Assembly: GCA_902798615.1 (NCBI GenBank)
Contig: CADBXL010000017.1
Location: forward strand, 1-49,403
Direction of reading: 5' to 3'
From: an uncultured Bacteroidales bacterium
Lineage (GTDB): Bacteria; Bacteroidota; Bacteroidia; Bacteroidales; Bacteroidaceae
DNA: 49,403 nt
In this document: positions 26,347 to 34,579 of the stretch, in pieces
How positions within the stretch are numbered: the stretch's first letter is position 1
Layout: every line of letters begins with the position of its first letter
Notes under the pieces: model-generated
Database searches by the model: none
What the model was told of the DNA's origin: nothing
Seen by the model: only the letters and a program-made list of their open reading frames with translations
Position numbers and translations under genes: made by a program

Positions 26347-27018
26347 ATGAAAAGTTTTTTTATAAAGTTTTTGATGATAGTGTATTTATTTTTCTTACTC
26401 GCATTTTCATCAACAAAATTACAAGGAATAGAAGTTAGAAAACTTGTTGCAACAAGTACAGAGGTCTGTAATCGAGAAGACTACATTTCTATAAAGTATT
26501 TTTGCTTAGAAGAAAAAGATACTTGTAAAAGTTCTCTGTCTATGTATAAATATACTTCTTATAGACCTGTACGTTGCGCTATTAATTCCTATAATATGAA
26601 TTATCACTCAATGATGGAAGAATTTAATATTTGCCTAGAAAAAGCTTCACAAAACTTTTGTCTAGACTCAATTGATAAGATATCAATCAATCTTGATGAA
26701 ATAGGAGAATACTCCGTTCGAATTGCACGGCATTTTGATAAAATTCGTCCAATAAAACTCCCTAAAACATATTATCTAGGTCAATTCTATTATGATGTAG
26801 AAAAAGCTATTTATATGAGTGGTTTGAAAAATCAACTGAATGAGCTTCTAAAAAAATATAATGTTCAGATTGATACGATCAAATTTGATGATGATCATTA
26901 TTCTTTTATTAGTAAGGATGACTTCCTGATAAAAACAAAATCATCAGACAAAGATTTTCCTCCCAAGATCATTCAAGGCTTTGCAACATGTGAGTGTAAA
27001 CCCATATTGCAGAATTGA
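26347..27018 (+). CDS. Probable partner (immunity-like) protein of the RHS tip
   Basis: 223 residues, ATG 8 bp after the RHS stop. An N-terminal hydrophobic segment (about 5-25, LMIVYLFFLLAFSST) looks like a signal peptide or anchor, placing it outside the cytoplasm. The rest is Lys/Asp/Tyr-rich with six or more Cys (CNRE, CLEEKDTC, CAIN, CECK), and I recognise no family. The gene is clearly more AT-rich than its surroundings, a sign of transfer. Position directly after a polymorphic-toxin tip suggests immunity; an exported immunity protein would fit a toxin acting in the periplasm. Confidence 0.6.
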   Translation: MKSFFIKFLMIVYLFFLLAFSSTKLQGIEVRKLVATSTEVCNREDYISIKYFCLEEKDTCKSSLSMYKYTSYRPVRCAINSYNMNYHSMMEEFNICLEKASQNFCLDSIDKISINLDEIGEYSVRIARHFDKIRPIKLPKTYYLGQFYYDVEKAIYMSGLKNQLNELLKKYNVQIDTIKFDDDHYSFISKDDFLIKTKSSDKDFPPKIIQGFATCECKPILQN

Positions 27019-27288
27019 TGATTTTTAATATTACACACTTCTTTCTGTCTGCAATATTCTCGCAACTCAGCTTGGAGTGTGGAATTTGGGTTTTACTAAC
27101 AATGAGAATATGGATATTGTTTGTATTTGCAAAAGGCAGATATTTTTGTTGGCATATCAGTAGGGATGTTTATTCCATCTCTTTGACATTAGACAGAGAG
27201 TTTTGCCACAAGATACATCAATAACCATCCTATTCACATACTATCAAGATTTTCTCTTGGTGGTGAGGGTTTTTAATCCCTCTCAATT

Positions 27289-27344
27289 CCCCTTCTCTCA
27301 ACTTTTAGACGCTTTGTCTTTAGTTTTGAGAGAAGGGGATTTTT
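27289..27344 (+). terminator. Terminator-like hairpin after the RHS cassette
   Basis: CCCCTTCTCTCAA (27289-27301) pairs perfectly with TTGAGAGAAGGGG (27326-27338), followed by ATTTTT. Confidence 0.75.
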
Positions 27345-27365
27345 CTATGCTTTAGGTCTGTTCTT

Positions 27366-27489
27366 CCTCCTATTCTCCTCCCTTATGTCTCCCAACCAAA
27401 CTCGATGATAATACCATTATAATACCATTAAGCATAAGAGTTTCATCGAGTTTGGTTAGGAGGAGCATAGGAGAAACAAGGGAGGAATA
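27366..27489. repeat. Long imperfect palindrome
   Basis: AACCAAACTCGATGA (27394-27408) pairs perfectly with TCATCGAGTTTGGTT (27443-27457). Outer arms CTATTCTCCTCCCTT and AAGGGAGGAATAG extend the symmetry with internal mismatches. Confidence 0.8.
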
Positions 27490-27559
27490 GCATAGTTGTT
27501 GTTTGTGACTGTACAAGGAAAACAGAATGTGATTTTGCATATCATAATACAACGTGAGT

Positions 27560-27635
27560 TCGATGACTTGCTTCAGTTTGATGAGCCTTGCGAAGAACTT
27601 GCTTTAGCTTGATGAGCTTCAGCGAATAATTTAAG
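27560..27635 (-). repeat. Two inverted copies of the CATCAAGCTAAAGCAAGT repeat
   Basis: ACTTGCTTCAGTTTGATGAG and ACTTGCTTTAGCTTGATGAG stand in tandem, preceded by AACGTGAGTTCGATG. Confidence 0.75.
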
Positions 27636-27654
27636 ACTACGAGGGTTGAAAGCC

Positions 27655-27830
27655 CGCCACGTAATAGGGCAGTCCGATAGGGCTGTTATTCGGTAAATGC
27701 GTGATTAAAGGAGCGCTGTAAGTGCGACACCTGAAGACTTTAGATGTCGGTCCTACAGACCTCATTCCCCTATATCGACAAATATAACAGCCCTAACAGA
27801 CTGCCCTTTTAGGTTTCGCTCTTTGGCTAT
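27655..27830. repeat. REP-type inverted element (possible non-autonomous mobile unit)
   Basis: AGGGCAGTCCGATAGGGCTG (27666-27685) faces an inverted near-copy CAGCCCTAACAGACTGCCCT (27788-27807). The 27709-27740 segment (GAGCGCTGTAAGTGCGACAC) matches the leader of the broken transposase at 43450-43480. It looks like a palindromic element moved by that kind of transposase. Confidence 0.7.
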
Positions 27831-27907
27831 CCCTTCGGCCGCCGACCTCTTCGACGTTCAGAGCTCTTTCAACTATATGATAATCAACAGCATACAACTG
27901 AAGGCAT

Positions 27908-27970
27908 TATTCGCAAAGCTCATCAAGCTAAAGCAAGTGTTCGCTGAAGCTCATCAAGATAAAGCAAGTT
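27908..27970 (+). repeat. Two direct copies of the CATCAAGCTAAAGCAAGT repeat
   Basis: TTCGCAAAGCTCATCAAGCT and TTCGCTGAAGCTCATCAAGA, each followed by an AAAGCAAGT end, stand in tandem, opposite in orientation to the pair at 27560-27635. GTCGAACTCACGTTATG follows. Confidence 0.75.
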
Positions 27971-27992
27971 GTCGAACTCACGTTATGTTACG

Positions 27993-28030
27993 AAAAGCCT
28001 TGCTCTCCGTTTGGGAAAGCAAGGCTTTTT
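27993..28030. terminator. Bidirectional terminator after the TonB-dependent receptor gene
   Basis: AAAAGCCTTGCT (27993-28004) and AGCAAGGCTTTT (28018-28029) pair perfectly over 12 bp with T runs on both strands. Confidence 0.8.
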
Positions 28031-28110
28031 ATATATTATGCTAATACACATATATTTTATGTGTGATTAGGAACACACGCAGAGTATGTGTCTGTTTTGG
28101 GCGAGAGAAA

Positions 28111-30684
28111 TCACATTTCGAAACCGCCACCATCGCCGCCAATAGCGTTATTGTTGTTGTTGTTATTGTTGTCGTCATCATCATCGTCTTCGCCAGGGCG
28201 TCCCTTCTTCTTGCTTCCACCGTTGCCGAAGTTCCATGTGAGGTTGAAGTTCACCTTACGTCCGCCACGACGGAAGAGCTGGTGAATCTCGTAGTCTTCG
28301 CCAGTTCTGAAGTTCTCGCCATGACGTGAGTTGAGCACGTCGCGGCAGTTGATTGAGACGGTGAAGAGGCGGTTGAAGAAGTTCTTCCTTATACCGAAGT
28401 CAACCTGATAGGATGAAGGACGGTAACCCTGGGTGATTACGGCACGTGAGTTGTAGCGGCCGGAGGTCTGGATGGAGATGTCGTATGGCAGACGGATTGA
28501 AGCCGTCATGCGGGCATTCCATGTGAAGTTGTCGTTGGATGGACCGTAAACAGTAAGGATGCCTGCGCCAGGACCGCTTGCTACAGGATTGCCTTCGTTA
28601 TCGACGTTGATATCGCGCGAGAAGCTGTCGAGTTTATAGTAGTATGCATTGATGTTGGTGTTGAGGTCGACAATCTTGAAGATTTTGTTCTTTGCAGTAA
28701 GCTCAATACCTGATGACTGGCTCTTTGCAACGTTCAATGATGTGGAGTACATTGTTTTCTTGTCTATGCCAAGATAGCTGACGCGCTGAATCACGTCGGT
28801 TGTAGGACGATAGTATGCACTTACGAGGAGTGAGTGCTGGTCCCATGTCTTGAGGTAGTTAAGAGAGAATGAGTTAGAGAACTCCGGTGTCAGCTCTGGA
28901 TAACCGAATGAGATCATGGATGCATCGCTTGTGTTGCGGAATGAGTTGAGCTGTCCGCCCCAAGGACGACGGAGACGGCGTGTGTAGTTGAGCTGCAACT
29001 GCTGTGACTCCGTGAGTTGATATGACATGAAGAGAGATGGGAAGAGCTGGAAGAAATCCTTCTTGTAAGGCTTTATCGCCTTACCGTCGTGCTCATGCCA
29101 CCAGTCACGGCTCTCTGTATCCACCTTCCAATACTCGCCACGAAGTCCTGCCATAATACCGAACTTGCCGAGTGTGAGGTTTGCCGTTGCATAGCCTGCA
29201 TGGATGGTGTTCTTGTAGATGAACTTGTTGTAGTAGGTAGAGTCGATACCTCTGTCCTCGCCGTTCCAGTTATCTGCACGCCACATCTCGTTAGGAGTAT
29301 TCTCATGTGAGAAAGTGCCGTTGTAGCCTGTCTCGAGTTTGAAGTTGTCGCTTATCTTGTTCTCGTAGTCGAGTTTCACCTCATAGCGGCGGTTCTTTCC
29401 GTTTGCAGGACGATACTGATATCCGAAAGCTGTTGCTGTGCCATCATAGTATGTGGTAGAGTCCTGATAAACATCGCTGTTCTCGCTCTTGAACTTGTTT
29501 GCGCTTACTGTGAAATCGATGGAATGGGTGTTAGAGAAGTTATGGCGGTAGTTGAACATTCCGTTTATCATGTCCATAGGTCCCTTGCCTGTGGTTCGGC
29601 GGAACAAAAGCTTTGTTGGGTCGTCAACTCCGTTTATGATGTTGCCATAATAGTATGGTGTGCTGCTCCATGACTTGTTCTTTCCGTGCATCATCATACC
29701 TGTGAGGGCGATGTCGTCCTTGTCTGTCAGGTGGAATGTTATTCCGGCACGTGAGAAGAGGTTGTTACGCATATTTGTTGTGCGTGTGTTGTGTCGGGCA
29801 TATCTGCTTGGATTGCCTGATTCATCGAAGAATGTCTGGTCGCTGTTCTGCTTTCCTACGTTCTCGTTATGACGCAAGCCGAGGTTCACGAAGAAGTCAA
29901 CATAACGGGAGTTATAGTTAAAATTGAAACCACCGCGAGCTCCGTTTCGTGTATCAACGCCAGCCGATACAGAGCCGTAGTAGCCAGCCTTGCGGTCTTT
30001 CTTCAGAATGATGTTGATGATGCCGGCACCGCCCTCGGCTGAGAACTTTGCTGATGGGTTGTCCATAACCTCCACCCTGTCGATGCTCTCGGCAGGAATC
30101 TGCTGGAGAATCTGTCCCATGTTGTCGGAGGTGAGTCCGGCGCTACGGCCGTTGATCCACACCTCTACGGATGCGTTTCCGCGAAGAGATACGTTACCGT
30201 CGTTATCAACCTCAACGCTTGGGATGTTGTCGAGAACCTCGGATGCTGACTCGCCCACGTTGGCAAGGTTGCTTGACACGTCGAATGTCTTTCGGTCAAC
30301 TTCGAGCTTCATCGTAGATTTCTGACCTACAACCTTGACCTCGGAAAGTATATTGGCATCCTCAGCCATGTGGATACCCGCATAGCTGACGGTCTTGTTG
30401 GTGGCAGAAAGCTGGAATTCCTTTGTTACGGTTTTGTAACCGACGAAAGAGAGGGTGAGTGTGTACGAGCCATACGGCAGGTCCTTGATGAGGAATTTAC
30501 CGTCAAGATCGGTTGTAGCTCCCCCAGAGATTTTCTTGCTGCCCTTTGGGGAAACAGCAATGTTTACAAAGCCAAGAGCCTCGTCATTACTCTTGTCTAA
30601 TACTTTTCCCTTTACCGTGCCTTGCGCCATTATTGTGAGTGCACATAACATCATAAGGGAAATTGTTAATAGTCTTTTAGTCAT
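28111..30684 (-). CDS. TonB-dependent outer-membrane receptor with CarboxypepD-like N-terminal domain
   Basis: 857 residues. Signal peptide ends near residue 20 (IMAQG). Residues 22-110 are a carboxypeptidase regulatory-like fold (GTVKGKVLDKSNDEALGFVN). Plug domain about 115-235 (SEVLDNIPSVEVDNDGNVSL, GGAGIINIILKK). The rest is a 22-strand-type outer-membrane barrel of the OMP_b-brl_3 kind. No SusD-like partner is adjacent, so the substrate could be an ion, chelate or small molecule. The C-terminus carries a low-complexity tail (Asp run, then Asn run, then AIGGDGGGFEM) encoded by triplet repeats; a barrel normally ends in an aromatic strand, so this tail extends past it. The -7 box TACATTTG is at 30724-30717 (minus). 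Confidence 0.9.
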   Translation of the reverse strand: MTKRLLTISLMMLCALTIMAQGTVKGKVLDKSNDEALGFVNIAVSPKGSKKISGGATTDLDGKFLIKDLPYGSYTLTLSFVGYKTVTKEFQLSATNKTVSYAGIHMAEDANILSEVKVVGQKSTMKLEVDRKTFDVSSNLANVGESASEVLDNIPSVEVDNDGNVSLRGNASVEVWINGRSAGLTSDNMGQILQQIPAESIDRVEVMDNPSAKFSAEGGAGIINIILKKDRKAGYYGSVSAGVDTRNGARGGFNFNYNSRYVDFFVNLGLRHNENVGKQNSDQTFFDESGNPSRYARHNTRTTNMRNNLFSRAGITFHLTDKDDIALTGMMMHGKNKSWSSTPYYYGNIINGVDDPTKLLFRRTTGKGPMDMINGMFNYRHNFSNTHSIDFTVSANKFKSENSDVYQDSTTYYDGTATAFGYQYRPANGKNRRYEVKLDYENKISDNFKLETGYNGTFSHENTPNEMWRADNWNGEDRGIDSTYYNKFIYKNTIHAGYATANLTLGKFGIMAGLRGEYWKVDTESRDWWHEHDGKAIKPYKKDFFQLFPSLFMSYQLTESQQLQLNYTRRLRRPWGGQLNSFRNTSDASMISFGYPELTPEFSNSFSLNYLKTWDQHSLLVSAYYRPTTDVIQRVSYLGIDKKTMYSTSLNVAKSQSSGIELTAKNKIFKIVDLNTNINAYYYKLDSFSRDINVDNEGNPVASGPGAGILTVYGPSNDNFTWNARMTASIRLPYDISIQTSGRYNSRAVITQGYRPSSYQVDFGIRKNFFNRLFTVSINCRDVLNSRHGENFRTGEDYEIHQLFRRGGRKVNFNLTWNFGNGGSKKKGRPGEDDDDDDNNNNNNNNAIGGDGGGFEM

Positions 30685-30716
30685 TACCTGAATTTATTAA
30701 TCATTTAAACGATGTG

Positions 30717-30724
30717 CAAATGTA
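30717..30724 (-). promoter_or_regulatory. Promoter -7 element for the TonB-dependent receptor gene
   Basis: On the minus strand TACATTTG, 32 bp before the ATG. No consensus -33 box is visible. Between here and 30878 there is only C-rich repeat sequence related to the palindrome families. Confidence 0.55.
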
Positions 30725-30878
30725 AAAAAAATAGCCCCTTGACCCCTTTTCAGCCCTTCGAGCATCCCTTCCCCGTGAGGGGCAGGGAGAAAGTTTCCCT
30801 TTTTTCGCTAAAAGGATTCTCCCCTAGTGAGCTGCCCTCCCTTACCCCTTCAAGGGGAAGGGTTGGGGTTAGGAGTCT

Positions 30879-31280
30879 TTATTTTATTTTTTTGAAATTT
30901 TCCAGAATCTTATTAGCTGCAGCCTTAAACTCATCCTCTGTGAGCTTAAGCTTTTCATTTGCGAAGTTGGCATCCTTCTCACTCTGCATAGGGATGAGGT
31001 GGATGTGAGCGTGTGGTACTTCGAGACCGAGTACAATCTGAGCTACCTTGATGCAAGGGAATGCCTCCTTGATTGCCTTGGCAACCTTCTTTGCGAACAC
31101 CTGATAACGGGCAATCTCATCATCGTCCATATCATAGATGTAGTCAACCTCACGACGTGGGATTACGAGAGTATGACCTACGACGAGTGGGTTGATGTCA
31201 AGAAATGCGTAGAACTCATCGTTCTCTGCACATTTATAACTTGGAATATCGCCAGCTGCGATTTTTGAAAAGATATCCAT
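30879..31280 (-). CDS. HIT family nucleotide-binding protein
   Basis: 133 residues. The histidine triad HAHIHLIP has His90, His92 and His94. Upstream family features FLDINPLVVGHTLVIPRREV are intact. HIT proteins hydrolyse purine nucleotide phosphoramidates or similar nucleotide conjugates in the cytoplasm. It follows greA on the same strand, separated by a 300-bp gap that holds a terminator and a long inverted repeat, so it probably has separate expression. Confidence 0.93.
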   Translation of the reverse strand: MDIFSKIAAGDIPSYKCAENDEFYAFLDINPLVVGHTLVIPRREVDYIYDMDDDEIARYQVFAKKVAKAIKEAFPCIKVAQIVLGLEVPHAHIHLIPMQSEKDANFANEKLKLTEDEFKAAANKILENFKKIK

Positions 31281-31369
31281 TAATATAATTACAAATTATT
31301 AATTACAATTTACCTGTCTTCTTTTTTCTATTTGACGAAGCAAAACCTAAAAAGTCAAATCAGGTAGAG

Positions 31370-31402
31370 TAAAAAAAAGAAAAAAAGCCACTCACAAGTG
31401 AC
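31370..31402 (-). terminator. Intrinsic terminator after greA
   Basis: On the minus strand AGTCACT-TGTG-AGTGGCT (31402-31385) is followed by a long T tract. Confidence 0.75.
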
Positions 31403-31414
31403 TCCTCCACCAGT

Positions 31415-31560
31415 AGTCCCTCATCTGCCCTACGGGCATCCTCTTCCCAAGGGGCGAGAAAATGTTAGTGAAAACTCTCAAACAAATCCCCACAAACAAT
31501 AAAATGTAACTTTTCCCTCGCCCCTTGGGGAGAGGGTGTCCGCAGGACGGGTAAGGGGGC
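31415..31560. repeat. Long inverted repeat between greA and the HIT gene
   Basis: Left arm about 31415-31465 (with CTTCCCAAGGGGCGAGAAAA) and right arm about 31507-31560 (with TTCCCTCGCCCCTTGGGGAG) are complementary over about 50 bp with mismatches. Confidence 0.75.
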
Positions 31561-31580
31561 TATGGGGGAAGGATGTTCCT

Positions 31581-32048
31581 TTATTCTATTGTAATAGAAT
31601 CTATCCTAAGCTTGATCTTGCCACGAGGAATTGTGATTTCAACCTCATCGCCAACCTTATGATTGAGAAGACCTTGAGCAATAGGAGTCTTGACAGAAAT
31701 CTTACCTGCATGAAGATCTGCCTCATTCTCGGCAACGATGGTATAGGTCATCTTTGACTTTGTGGTGAGGTTAGTCATCTCTACCTTTGACAGCAACTGA
31801 ACCGCATCTGTAGAGAGGCGGCTCTTATCTATAATCTTTGCATCAGCAAGAGTGAGCTTCATCTGATTGATCTTCTCCATGAGCTTTGCCTGTGCTTCCT
31901 TTGCTGCATCATATTCAGCATTCTCAGAGAGATCTCCCTTATCACGAGCCTCTGCTATTGCAGCTGAAGCCTTAGGACTTTCCACAGCCTCTAGACGGTG
32001 GAGTTCTGCTACGAGTGCCTCGTAGCCTTCTTTTGACATGTATGCCAT
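31581..32048 (-). CDS. greA: Transcription elongation factor GreA
   Basis: 155 residues. N-terminal coiled coil 10-75 with the acidic tip region (EARDKGDLSENAEYDAAKEA), which reaches into the RNA polymerase secondary channel and stimulates transcript cleavage. C-terminal FKBP-like domain 85-155 (SVKTPIAQGLLNHKVGDEVE). Length is typical. Preceded by a consensus promoter and a leader of about 195 nt, unusually long for this window. Confidence 0.96.
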   Translation of the reverse strand: MAYMSKEGYEALVAELHRLEAVESPKASAAIAEARDKGDLSENAEYDAAKEAQAKLMEKINQMKLTLADAKIIDKSRLSTDAVQLLSKVEMTNLTTKSKMTYTIVAENEADLHAGKISVKTPIAQGLLNHKVGDEVEITIPRGKIKLRIDSITIE

Positions 32049-32245
32049 AAATTTGTTGTTTAAGAATTTACTTTTTTAATGTTTAGTTGCATCCATCATG
32101 TTTAGGCCGATTGTCTGCAGACTAAAAAATAAGAACCCCGACATCACTTAACCTTTCAGCGATACCGGAATCCCGTTTCCTCATTATGTGTTTTCCGAAA
32201 AGACCTTTGAATTATTATTTCTTAGCGTCTTTACGTTTTTCGGTG

Positions 32246-32277
32246 CAAAAGTACACACATTTTCTGAGAAAACCAAA
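32246..32277 (-). promoter_or_regulatory. greA promoter
   Basis: On the minus strand TTTG (32277-32274), 20 nt, TACTTTTG (32253-32246). The rest of the 32049-32392 gap is leader and AT-rich sequence without a gene. Confidence 0.75.
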
Positions 32278-32392
32278 TTTTCCCGAAGAAAAATGCTTTT
32301 TAGGCTGATAATAGATGAAAATGGTGAAGATGGAGGAGATGGATTGTCTCCTCTGTCTATAAAATATCGCGTAGCGAATTAGCGAGCATACA

Positions 32393-33412
32393 TTATTTAT
32401 AGAATGCCTCGCGAATATCGCTTACGGTGAGCTCTGTCAGTTGCTTGGCTGTCGGATTCTTTTCGTTTGACAGTCGGTTTGCCTGCCGTTGTATGCTCTT
32501 CTCGAATATGTTTCGGGCATAGCGCGCGTTTCCGAAGTTACGGTCCTTGTGCTTTACGGCACTATCAAGTCGCGTTTTAAGATATTGTTCTGCATCGGGT
32601 GTCAAGGAATATTGGTTTTTCCTGACATACATTTTAAAGATATCTTTGAGCTCGCCCGATGTATAGTCAGGGAAGTTAATGTAGCGGTTGAAACGTGATT
32701 TAAGTCCTGGGTTGGAGTCTATGAAACGATTCATCTCTTTTGTATATCCAGCTACAATCACCACCAGTTTGTCGCGGTCATCCTCCATACGTTTGAGTAG
32801 GGTAGAGATAGCTTCCTGTCCGTAGTCGTTATTCTTATTGGCTGTAGGTACGAGAGCGTATGCCTCGTCGATGAAGAGCACGCCGTTAAGGGCGGAATCA
32901 ACAATGGCATTAGTTTTTGTGGCTGTCTGTCCCACATAGTTGGCAACAAGTCCTGAACGGTCGGTTTCCACCGTGTGACCTTTTTTCAGAACACCCAGAT
33001 CCTTATATATTCTTGCCACGATACGTGCAACGGTAGTTTTACCAGTACCCGGACTACCAGTAAACACGAGGTGTAATGACATCTTTGGAATCTTCAATCC
33101 TTTCTTCTCACGCTGTTTCTGTATCTTTACGAAGTTGGCGAGCGAGTGAACCTCTTCCTTCACCTGCTCAAGACCTATCAGTTCGTCAAGTTCCTTGTAT
33201 GGGTCGCCTTCCAATGGGGCATTAACAACCACGCTGTCTTTCTTCTCTACCTGCTCGGTCTTCTGCTCTTCCTTTTTCTCGTCGGTCGTTTCCTCGTCAT
33301 CCACACAGATGCCGATAACGATTACAAGGATGAGCATCAGTACTATGCCGATAGATATACAGCCACAGCCCTTGAAAATCTTTCCGCCTAAACCTTCTGG
33401 TATTTCCATCAT
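32393..33412 (-). CDS. Membrane-anchored AAA+ ATPase, CbbX/SpoVK-like
   Basis: 339 residues. One membrane helix at about 18-37, then an acidic/Lys-rich linker (40-65). The AAA+ domain starts with DELIGLEQVKEEV near 76; Walker A GSPGTGKT is at 119-126, Walker B VLFIDEAY at 178-185, and the arginine-finger region GLKSRFNRYINFPDY near 245. CbbX/SpoVK relatives remodel protein complexes; a membrane-tethered form is less usual. Last gene of a four-gene cluster, 32 bp after a lipoprotein gene. Confidence 0.88.
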   Translation of the reverse strand: MMEIPEGLGGKIFKGCGCISIGIVLMLILVIVIGICVDDEETTDEKKEEQKTEQVEKKDSVVVNAPLEGDPYKELDELIGLEQVKEEVHSLANFVKIQKQREKKGLKIPKMSLHLVFTGSPGTGKTTVARIVARIYKDLGVLKKGHTVETDRSGLVANYVGQTATKTNAIVDSALNGVLFIDEAYALVPTANKNNDYGQEAISTLLKRMEDDRDKLVVIVAGYTKEMNRFIDSNPGLKSRFNRYINFPDYTSGELKDIFKMYVRKNQYSLTPDAEQYLKTRLDSAVKHKDRNFGNARYARNIFEKSIQRQANRLSNEKNPTAKQLTELTVSDIREAFYK

Positions 33413-33444
33413 GTTATTTGCAATTTACCTTTTATCTTCCCCCT

Positions 33445-34005
33445 TTACTCTTTCCATTTTGCCAGATATTCGCGCATCCTGTCTGCCATACTGTTCTCTT
33501 CCTCAGGATCATTCTTCCAGTCATCGATACGCCATTCACCATTGGCATATACAAGATGCCACCACATCTTGACCACATCCTCCTTGTCTCTCATTTCATA
33601 GAACACTTCGGCGGTGTTGTCGGTAAGCATGTTAGCCTTGATGTCGGTAATGGTGATAGGAACGATAAGACCTTGGGTGAAAGGCATATACTCAACAAAA
33701 CACATATTGTCGAATGATTTGCCTTCCTCTGCCTTTCGCACCTTTTCGTATAACTCGTTATAGCCTGGAGCGAAGAAGGCATTGTAAAGATCGGAGGCAT
33801 TAACCACCTGTTGTGACATAACCTCATTCACCTTGTTATATACATGTGTGACGAAATCGGGAATGTCTTTTGCAGACGCCCCCTTTGTTTCTGTCTTTTC
33901 AACAGAGGTCGTTGCAGAGTCATTCTCCTGTGAGGATTTCTGCGTCTGACCGCAACAGGCGCACATAAGTAGTATGACGGATATTGATAGGAATATTTTT
34001 TTCAT
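33445..34005 (-). CDS. Lipoprotein (DUF3828-like)
   Basis: 186 residues with a lipoprotein signal (LLMCACCGQ). After a Ser/Thr/Glu linker, the domain from about 50 to 180 ends in the pattern WWHLVYANGEWRIDDW, seen in small periplasmic proteins of the DUF3828/NTF2-like type. Starts on the base after the preceding lipoprotein's stop codon, so the two are translated together. Role unknown, but co-expression with the TMEM43 homologue is likely. Confidence 0.7.
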   Translation of the reverse strand: MKKIFLSISVILLMCACCGQTQKSSQENDSATTSVEKTETKGASAKDIPDFVTHVYNKVNEVMSQQVVNASDLYNAFFAPGYNELYEKVRKAEEGKSFDNMCFVEYMPFTQGLIVPITITDIKANMLTDNTAEVFYEMRDKEDVVKMWWHLVYANGEWRIDDWKNDPEEENSMADRMREYLAKWKE

Positions 34006-34575
34006 TTATTTCTTGTTTTCAGAGATGTAATTGCGTGCATGTTCCTGTTCGCTAAATTCCTTTGCGACACCATTCTCCACAAATGTGGTAAGGATGTCGT
34101 CAACGAACCAATCACCACGCTCGTACAATAGCTTTAGCCTTACCTTCCGGTCAGAGAAGTTATGGATTGTCATTTCTGCCCATGCTATTGAATCACTCTC
34201 AATTTTGATGTTTCTTATCTTATAGCTCCACTTAGGATCGATATCCTGTCCCGCTACCCAATGGTCACTATCAATAAAGAGATCTTCTATTTCATCTGCT
34301 ATCTTACATGCCTGATTTGTGAGTTCGTTATAGCGGTTGGAACAACAGACGGCATCATCCCTATATTTATATATGGTGTCTATGCGCTGGGTGATATATT
34401 CCTGAGTATGCTTTGCGGCCTCTCCCCCCGCCCTCTCCTGTAGAGAGGGAGCCGGAGAGCTAAGGAGAGTGTCCGCATTCAGACTATCAGTATCGACAGT
34501 CGTCTTGCTTGTCTTGTCTCCGCAGGCAACGAGCATCATTATGGCAAGAAATGCCAAGGATATTTTCTTCTGCAT
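34006..34575 (-). CDS. Lipoprotein with an in-frame intergenic-type repeat
   Basis: 189 residues with a lipoprotein signal (LVACGD, Cys near 18). The domain from about 58 to 180 has a comparable ending (LKLLYERGDWFVDDILT) to the next lipoprotein, so the two may be distant paralogues. Residues about 39-54 (SSPAPSLQERAGGEAA) are encoded by a copy of the GC-rich intergenic repeat at 34416-34456, lying in frame in the flexible linker after the lipid anchor. Four bp separate it from the TMEM43 homologue upstream. Confidence 0.75.
   Translation of the reverse strand: MQKKISLAFLAIMMLVACGDKTSKTTVDTDSLNADTLLSSPAPSLQERAGGEAAKHTQEYITQRIDTIYKYRDDAVCCSNRYNELTNQACKIADEIEDLFIDSDHWVAGQDIDPKWSYKIRNIKIESDSIAWAEMTIHNFSDRKVRLKLLYERGDWFVDDILTTFVENGVAKEFSEQEHARNYISENKK
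34416..34456. repeat. GC-rich repeat copy inside a coding sequence
   Basis: CGGCCTCTCCCCCCGCCCTC, then TCCTGTAGAGAGGGAGCCGG, matches 300-339 and 21205-21245, but here it is translated as part of a lipoprotein. Confidence 0.85.
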
Positions 34576-34579
34576 CTTT

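Noticed and set aside
27015-27224. 69-codon plus frame after the RHS partner gene
   Set aside because: Aromatic-rich translation with no supporting signals; another frame there (ATQLGVWNLGFTNNEN) looks equally gene-like, so the stretch may be a remnant but cannot be called.
32393-33412. CbbX as a Rubisco activase
   Set aside because: No Rubisco genes are nearby, the organism type lacks the Calvin cycle, and the membrane anchor is atypical; only the AAA+ fold is shared.
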